Assembly: GCA_036675565.1 (NCBI GenBank) | Contig: JAKFER010000126.1 | Location: 1 to 38,929, forward strand | Length of the DNA stretch: 38,929 nucleotides | Direction of reading: 5' to 3' | From: JACCYQ01 sp036675565 | GTDB lineage: Bacteria > Bacteroidota > Bacteroidia > Chitinophagales > Chitinophagaceae | Translations under genes and position numbers: made by a program | Notes under the pieces: generated by a model | What the model was told of the DNA's origin: nothing | Databases searched by the model: none | Seen by the model: only the letters and a program-made list of their open reading frames with translations | Shown: positions 33,758 to 38,929 of the stretch, piece after piece | Numbering within the stretch: position 1 is the stretch's first letter | Layout of the letters: each line of letters opens with the position of its first letter

Positions 33758-34291
33758 TTAAGGGAGTGGAAAATCAACTATAAACCGGAGCCTCCTGGTA
33801 AATGCATCGTCTATATTAGATTTTTTGTTAGTAGAAAATATGATCAGCCCATTGTGTTTTCCCATTTTTTGTAATATGTAAGAGACTTCCTGATTGGCAT
33901 ACCGGTCATGCGAATCTTTTACATTGGTTCGTTTCCCAAATAAAGCATCTGCTTCATCAAAAAATAATATCCATCCTTTATCTTTTGCCAGGTCGAAAAT
34001 GGCTGTAAGATTCTTCTCGGTTTCTCCGATATATTTTGAAACCAATTTTGAAAGATCCACCTTATACAATTCTTTCCCTGCCTGGTGGGCTATCATGGTT
34101 GCAACAGTGTGCTTGCCTGATGTTTTTGACCCGTAAAATAAAATAGTATTCTTTTTACGAACGGATGAAGTGGGTTTTCTTTTTGAGTCATTTAGCCATT
34201 TATGTATTTCCTGCAATGGTTTTGGCAAGGAAAGTTTGACAATTGATTTTTTAATTGTTGTCGGAGTTTTTACTTTCGAATCAGGTTTCAT
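33758..34291 (-). CDS. Minimal AAA+ ATPase domain protein with altered Walker A
   Basis: 177 residues. Only the AAA+ alpha/beta core is present: Walker A region GSKTSGKHT (54-62), where the residue after Lys60 is His61 in place of Thr/Ser; ELYKVDLSKLVSKYIGETEKNL (74-95); Walker B ILFFDEAD (108-115); FGKRTNVKDSHDRYANQEVSYIL; sensor-1 Asn155; arginine finger RRLRF (167-171). It stops at DFPLP, so the C-terminal helical lid is missing. The sequence resembles the ATPases of contractile-injection-system loci (Afp15-like), but no such genes are near. The N-terminal 45 residues are basic and unrecognised. It may be a degraded relic or a regulatory, ATPase-poor module. Confidence 0.85.
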   Translation of the reverse strand: MKPDSKVKTPTTIKKSIVKLSLPKPLQEIHKWLNDSKRKPTSSVRKKNTILFYGSKTSGKHTVATMIAHQAGKELYKVDLSKLVSKYIGETEKNLTAIFDLAKDKGWILFFDEADALFGKRTNVKDSHDRYANQEVSYILQKMGKHNGLIIFSTNKKSNIDDAFTRRLRFIVDFPLP

Positions 34292-34661
34292 ACTTATTGT
34301 TTTATTGTTTATAAGTAATTATCACCGCATTGAAGAAGAATATTGATTCAATTTAATTCATTTATAATAAATGTTTCTCCTGTAATTATACCCAATGAAC
34401 CAGGCAGGAAATATGGAGACTGTGGACAAATTTTATTCTTTGCATTACCATCATTCAGCCGGCAAAAATAATTTCATGCCTTTAGGATGTTAAAAATATT
34501 TTGCATAAAAAAAGAGCCCCTAAAGGCTCTTTTAATGAAAAAGGATGGTGGTCTTATTGGTAATTCGATGAAAATTTTAAACAAATTCCATCACATCTAC
34601 CCAGCATCTATTTTAAGGTGCTCTAAAAATTTACATTCTACTTTTTTTCCACTTTCATCCC
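34292..34661. other. 370-bp intergenic region between two minus-strand genes
   Basis: Holds the 5' flank of the AAA+ gene and the terminator of the large surface-protein gene. Between these it is AT-rich. A 61-codon plus-strand frame (34487-34672) crosses the terminator and is not credible. I found no RNA gene. Confidence 0.7.
34507..34533 (-). terminator. Intrinsic terminator of the T9SS surface-protein gene
   Basis: On the minus strand AAAAGAGCC, loop TTTAGG, GGCTCTTTT followed by a seven-T run (plus strand 34507-34533). The gene it serves ends at 34662, about 130 bases upstream on that strand, leaving a long 3' untranslated region. Confidence 0.87.
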
Positions 34662-37600
34662 TCAATATTTGATCACCAATCCACTTACCTGCTTTTCACC
34701 TATAGTGATTCTGTACATTAGAGTTCCATTACCGAAAAGGCCAGGATAACTAAAATAGTTACGCATACCCACCGTCACAAACTTTTCCTCCCGGAACACT
34801 TTTGCTCCTGTTAATGTAAAGAATTCAATAGTGGCTTTTCCAGAAACAGGTGAATTGATTGCCAGGCTGAACTGCCGCTGATATGGATTGGGGAACGCAA
34901 GTGCTGACAACTTTTCTGTTTCAGTTGTCACTTCTTTTATTATATCTTGATTTATACTTGTAACGGCAGCATTTGTTCCGGCTATAACAATAATACTGTT
35001 TTCACCAACAGGCGTAGTGGGATCATCTGCATCACTTGAGCCCGGTTGGTTATCGTAATAAACCTGGCCTGTATTCTTATTCCAAATTTTCATTCGAACT
35101 TTATCTGTTCCGCTGCCATCCAGTTCACCATCAATAACGGTCATAATAAAGGCAATGCCGCTTTGAAAACCAATGATCCTTCCGGTGCCTTTGAATTGAG
35201 CTTTTACATCGGAGATAGCGAGATATTCAAAATTAAGAGCGTTAAATTCAAAGTCTCCCAGTTTAAAGTCGAATTGTGTTTCACCTTTTGGTGGTTTTCC
35301 TTTTTGATAATTAACTGTAAATCCAAAGCTTACTTCACCGGTAGCTGCAGGATTTGATGGCAAGGCTCCTGCTTTTGAAATAAATTTACCTCCGCCATAT
35401 GTATATCCACCATTAGGATCATAAATAACTACAATGGCATCGAGGTTATCGTTAGTATTAGCATATCGTGTTTGTCCATTCTGGTCGGTAAGGTTCATCT
35501 GCAATTTATACACCCCCGGAGTATTGAATTTATAAGATCCTTTTACTTCACCATTGTTATTTCCTGATGCTTCTGTTACTGATGCTTTGACCGTAGTACT
35601 ATTGTCAATCAGCCATTTGGCTGTATGTGTTTTACCCGGTTCTTCCCAAAACTCAGCGGAAAGGTCAACAGTTGTACCCATCCTGAATGGAGAACCACTT
35701 GCTGGTGTAGTGATGTTGAGTGATACATTCACATCTACACTGGAAGTGCTGGTGTTACCTGCTGCATCAGTTGCAGTAATTGTAACTGTATATTCGCGTC
35801 TTGTACCTCTTTTAGGAATTTCTGCCCTGAGGTTAACTGTGTTTTGACCCGTAATTTCAAAATCTGGGTTGACGTTATCATTTTCAAATTCTCCTGACTT
35901 GATAGTTACAGCTGTTACCTCCCATGTTGTGCCCGGGCAATTGTCAGACACAGTGGATGAAATAATAACAGGTTTCATTTTACGGTCAGACGGCCATAAA
36001 CTTTGCGGACTGGCAGAAACTGAATGTATTGTTGGCGGAATATTGTCGATAACATTTACAATTGCACTGCCAGAAGCAGTATTGCCATTTGGATCTGTTA
36101 CAGTCAATACAACACTGTTTTCTCCTTTATCATCACATGAAAAAACTGATTTATCAATACTTAAAAGAACATTGCCGCATTCATCGGATGAACCATCATC
36201 TACATCTGCGGCTGTAATACTTACACTACCTGCTTCATTTAAATACGCGGTAACATTTTTGGTTTTTACAGTGGGCGGTGTATTATCCACTATAGTTACT
36301 ATAGCCGTACAACTGGCTGAGTTTCCATTAACATCGAAGACTGTTAGTGTAACCGTGTTGTTTCCAACATCGATACAGTTAAATGAAGTTTTACTTAAAC
36401 TAAATGATTCAATGCCACAATTATCTGTAGACCCATTGTCCACATCGGTGGCAGTGAGTATGGCAGTTCCGCTTTCATTAAGTTGAAGGATTACGTTCTT
36501 ACACCTGGCAACAGGGTTTTCATTATCATTTACTGTTACTGTAAAAGAACAGGTTTCGCCTGTTGCCGTAGAACTCACTGTCACTGTGGTAGTACCTTTC
36601 GGGAAAACGGAACCTGGTGCATGACTATAGGTGATTTCATTTCCACAATCACCTGTTTGATTCACACTGAAATTCACTGTGGCGCTGCATGCTCCTGGTG
36701 TGGTGTTGACAATAACATTTGAAGGGCAAATAAGATCGCATTGCGTGTATTTGATAAGTTTTGCTACGTAGCGGGGCGTACCGCAGCCCGAACAACTCCT
36801 CCATGAAAAGTTAAGCGTATAAACATTTTGATTAGGGGTAAACACCAGTACTGGTTTGTTTACGCCCGGATTGCCACTGCTTTCATAAGACTTAAGCCAT
36901 TGTGATTCCCCCGAACTATTAAATTTTTCTGTTAAACCTTTGCCACTTTCAGTTCCAGAAATATATGGATCGCCGCTAACATCAAAAGCCAGTGAATGGA
37001 AAGAACCATTTTTAACTTTCGTCCACAATTCAGCACCATCAAATCTGTATTTAATCAGCGCTCCCTGTGTTGAACTGGTGTTGCCCACCACATAAACGTT
37101 GCCTGATGCATCAACTTTTATATCACGGGCATCGGATCCGCTGGACCCTTTCCGCTTCACCCAAAGCTGTGCTCCATCATTATTGTATTTGATGGTAGCC
37201 ATGCCATCTTCACTGTTGCCGGTTACATAGATAAATCCATTAATGTCAATCGTAAGAGCTGAAGGGATGTCATTTTCTGAACTTGTTCCTGTATAACGTT
37301 GCATCCACAATTCAGTGCCCACTGAATTATATTTGATGGTGGCATAACCGAGGATACCATCCCGTTGTGCAAAACCGGTGATGTACACATTACCTGAGCC
37401 ATCTACGGAAATGTCCTGTGCTACATTGAATCCTTCTCCTGGGTTGGCGCCATCGAATCTTCTCGCCCATAGTAGTGTGCCAGCACTGTTCCATTTAACC
37501 GTTAAATAATCTGCTAATTGGTTATTCTGTACAAGGCCCGATTCTTTACACCCTCCAGTAAGGTAAACATTCCCTGCTCCATCAACTGCAATTGCTGTAG

Positions 37601-38087
37601 GGAAATTGCTTTCACCATCTCCGTAATTTCTTACCCAATCCAGGTCTCCATTAGGTTTATATTTATATATGGCGAACAAACCAGCAATCCTAGGGGTGAC
37701 AGGATCTGCCAGTCTCCAAATATGCACAGCACAATAAATATTCCCTGAACCATCTACAACTATGCCAACAAGGTCTTTTTGAAGGGACGATGATACGTTA
37801 CCTAAAATTCCAAAAACTTTCGTTCCATCCGGTTTGTATTTTGAAAGATGAAATGTTGACAATTGATCTGTTAAAACAGATGATTCATAATCCGGAACCC
37901 GAGTATTGAGCCCTACAATTATATTTTCATTTCCATCCAGAACCAAAACTGGATTATCTGTAAAGTCAAAAAAATCTCCTACGTCGCTTTCTACCCACGC
38001 TTCCTGCACCTGTGAATAACTATTTAAACACAATGTTGTGGAAAACAACACAAAAATTGTTTGAATTTTATTTAAAATCTTTTTCAC
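34662..38087 (-). CDS. T9SS-exported surface protein with SBBP repeats and HYR/Ig-like domains
   Basis: 1141 residues. Signal peptide (about 1-25, ending NSYSQ). Residues about 40-445 are SBBP-type beta-propeller repeats, each with a GSGNVY(I/L)TG-like core (for example VDGAGNVYLTG, VDGSGNVYITG, VDASGNVYVVG) and KYN..G..LW strands. From about 450 follow an HYR domain (CPSNVIVNTTPGACSATVNF), then three repeats starting NENPVARCKN, DNTPPTVKTKN and DNIPPTIHSV, an Ig/PKD-like part (about 770-890) and a further beta domain. The end (about 1061-1141: LSALAFPNPYQRQFSL ... GLVIKY) is a type A T9SS sorting domain, so it is exported through the outer membrane and probably anchored or released. The role may be adhesion or binding. 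Confidence 0.93.
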   Translation of the reverse strand: MKKILNKIQTIFVLFSTTLCLNSYSQVQEAWVESDVGDFFDFTDNPVLVLDGNENIIVGLNTRVPDYESSVLTDQLSTFHLSKYKPDGTKVFGILGNVSSSLQKDLVGIVVDGSGNIYCAVHIWRLADPVTPRIAGLFAIYKYKPNGDLDWVRNYGDGESNFPTAIAVDGAGNVYLTGGCKESGLVQNNQLADYLTVKWNSAGTLLWARRFDGANPGEGFNVAQDISVDGSGNVYITGFAQRDGILGYATIKYNSVGTELWMQRYTGTSSENDIPSALTIDINGFIYVTGNSEDGMATIKYNNDGAQLWVKRKGSSGSDARDIKVDASGNVYVVGNTSSTQGALIKYRFDGAELWTKVKNGSFHSLAFDVSGDPYISGTESGKGLTEKFNSSGESQWLKSYESSGNPGVNKPVLVFTPNQNVYTLNFSWRSCSGCGTPRYVAKLIKYTQCDLICPSNVIVNTTPGACSATVNFSVNQTGDCGNEITYSHAPGSVFPKGTTTVTVSSTATGETCSFTVTVNDNENPVARCKNVILQLNESGTAILTATDVDNGSTDNCGIESFSLSKTSFNCIDVGNNTVTLTVFDVNGNSASCTAIVTIVDNTPPTVKTKNVTAYLNEAGSVSITAADVDDGSSDECGNVLLSIDKSVFSCDDKGENSVVLTVTDPNGNTASGSAIVNVIDNIPPTIHSVSASPQSLWPSDRKMKPVIISSTVSDNCPGTTWEVTAVTIKSGEFENDNVNPDFEITGQNTVNLRAEIPKRGTRREYTVTITATDAAGNTSTSSVDVNVSLNITTPASGSPFRMGTTVDLSAEFWEEPGKTHTAKWLIDNSTTVKASVTEASGNNNGEVKGSYKFNTPGVYKLQMNLTDQNGQTRYANTNDNLDAIVVIYDPNGGYTYGGGKFISKAGALPSNPAATGEVSFGFTVNYQKGKPPKGETQFDFKLGDFEFNALNFEYLAISDVKAQFKGTGRIIGFQSGIAFIMTVIDGELDGSGTDKVRMKIWNKNTGQVYYDNQPGSSDADDPTTPVGENSIIVIAGTNAAVTSINQDIIKEVTTETEKLSALAFPNPYQRQFSLAINSPVSGKATIEFFTLTGAKVFREEKFVTVGMRNYFSYPGLFGNGTLMYRITIGEKQVSGLVIKY

Positions 38088-38187
38088 TATTTAATTTTTT
38101 TTATATCTGGGTGGAAAATTCTTACTGGCATATTTCCCATACAGCTTTGATCAATTTAATCAGGTAGTGGACGTAAAATTTTAAACT

Positions 38188-38929
38188 CTATTCTTTCTCA
38201 AATTTTAATTGTGTCAGAATATTCTCAGCCACTTTACGTCCCTGCCAGAAACCATCGATAATAGATTGGCGGTAGTGTATGCCTCCATATAATCTTGACC
38301 AGCCGGCTTCTTCACCTGCTTCACGGAATGAGCTATAACTGCGTGGTTGAAGCGCATAACCTGCTGGTGTCATCATACCTTCAAAAGTATGGTCCGTAAA
38401 TGCATAATTGTCGCCGAATATAGCTGTCATGGCTTCGGCATTGGCAGCCGATAAAGTGGCATGCCCGGCTGGATATTCAGGGTGAGGTGCACCTAAGAGT
38501 GCTGTGAATGGAACACCCATTACACTATTGTAACTAAATGGTCTGGCCAAAAGAAATTTGTATTTATCCTGCCATGTACTGATAGTGATGTCTACATCAA
38601 TAATACCACCTAAAGCATATGCTTTTGCAGCAACATCAAGACTTGATTTTTCTTTCTGTAATACCTGTTTTAATATGTTTATATAATGCCCTGGTGTACT
38701 GGTACCGGGGAAATCTCGCCACCAAAAAGCCATATTGTATTCATTGGTGCCCGGGGCAGGTTTAGAATTGATAACATCCATCGTCCAACTGCCCAGTGCA
38801 TTATAGTCGGGCCCGGCTAATCCAGCCCCATCACCACTGGTAGCCACCATGCGACGAAGATCTCCCATATAAGGTACACTATGTACAGGCAAAATAGCGG
38901 GAGGTGTCCAATACATACCTCCAACTTTA
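38188..38929 (-). CDS. Vanadium-dependent haloperoxidase/PAP2-type protein, C-terminal part (5' truncated by window edge)
   Basis: The frame is open to the right edge (KVGG precedes the first in-window Met at 38916), so the N terminus is missing. The vanadate/phosphate site is complete. Counting from that Met, K-x6-RP is KYKFLLARP (Lys118, Arg125), the central motif is PAGH (149-152, usually PSGH) with acid-base His152, and SRLYGGIHYRQSIID supplies Ser207, Arg208, vanadate-binding His214 and Asp221. This order fits vanadium haloperoxidases, which share the fold of PAP2 phosphatases. Members oxidise halides with hydrogen peroxide, usually outside the cytoplasm. Bacteroidota homologues are often of unproved activity, so phosphatase function remains possible. 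It reads in the same direction as the surface-protein gene, 100 bp upstream of it. Confidence 0.9.
   Translation of the reverse strand, partial: KVGGMYWTPPAILPVHSVPYMGDLRRMVATSGDGAGLAGPDYNALGSWTMDVINSKPAPGTNEYNMAFWWRDFPGTSTPGHYINILKQVLQKEKSSLDVAAKAYALGGIIDVDITISTWQDKYKFLLARPFSYNSVMGVPFTALLGAPHPEYPAGHATLSAANAEAMTAIFGDNYAFTDHTFEGMMTPAGYALQPRSYSSFREAGEEAGWSRLYGGIHYRQSIIDGFWQGRKVAENILTQLKFEKE

Noticed and set aside
33758..34291. Contractile injection system locus
   Set aside because: The AAA+ sequence resembles those ATPases, but no sheath, tube or baseplate genes are near.
34487..34672. 61-codon plus-strand frame
   Set aside because: It crosses the terminator of the minus-strand gene and overlaps that gene's end; no family features.
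35554..36486. Long plus-strand frames opposite the T9SS protein
   Set aside because: Shadows of the Ser/Thr/Val-rich repeats on the minus strand; the minus frame has a signal peptide and recognisable domains.
1..38929. tRNA, rRNA, CRISPR array, prophage or insertion sequence
   Set aside because: No cloverleaf with a TTCGA arm, no spaced repeat array and no transposase or integrase frame was found by reading both strands.

Overview
The window reads as chromosomal DNA from a Bacteroidota bacterium, most likely of the Chitinophagaceae type. The signs are AT-rich coding sequence, a SusC/SusD pair, a type IX secretion C-terminal sorting domain, an MCE/Mla operon with one-base overlaps, few Shine-Dalgarno sequences, and dispersed intergenic repeats typical of these genomes. 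No tRNA, rRNA, CRISPR array, integrase or transposase was seen.

Region 1 (1-11103, all +) is a surface-polysaccharide locus. It holds a truncated GT4 glycosyltransferase, a Wzy-like multi-pass membrane protein, a second GT4 enzyme, a NodU/CmcH-type O-carbamoyltransferase, a third GT4 enzyme, a PglC-like monotopic phosphoglycosyl transferase, an unrecognised 114-residue protein, a sugar N-formyltransferase, a PglE-like aminotransferase and a PglF/CapD-like 4,6-dehydratase. Together they predict an undecaprenyl-linked glycan started by a 4-formamido (not 4-acetamido) 2,4,6-trideoxy sugar and decorated with carbamoyl groups. A bidirectional terminator closes the region.

Region 2 (11156-14267, all -) is the best candidate for an undescribed system. 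A two-TM SLATT-like (DUF4231-like) protein is followed by a patatin phospholipase, which overlaps by ATGA a protein joining a nucleoside-deoxyribosyltransferase/TIR-like domain to an ASK/MAP3K 'TRAFs-binding' TPR-type region. This looks like a compact immunity or abortive-infection module without an associated nucleotide cyclase.

Region 3 (14527-24680) deals with uptake and hydrolysis of peptides or polymers: SusC and SusD, a strong terminator, a secreted M14 metallocarboxypeptidase with a GATase-like tail, and on the opposite strand an exported fusion of cyanophycinase with isoaspartyl peptidase, then an HD-domain protein.

Region 4 (24841-30382, +) holds an MlaE-MlaF-MlaD operon and a pair of exported M16 peptidases, one with and one without the zinc site. 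Region 5 (30591-34291) has a nested palindromic repeat, SPFH and NfeD membrane proteins, a lone receiver protein, an MscS channel and a minimal AAA+ protein with an altered Walker A. Region 6 (34662-38929, -) has a 1141-residue T9SS-exported protein with SBBP and HYR repeats and the C-terminal part of a vanadium-dependent haloperoxidase.
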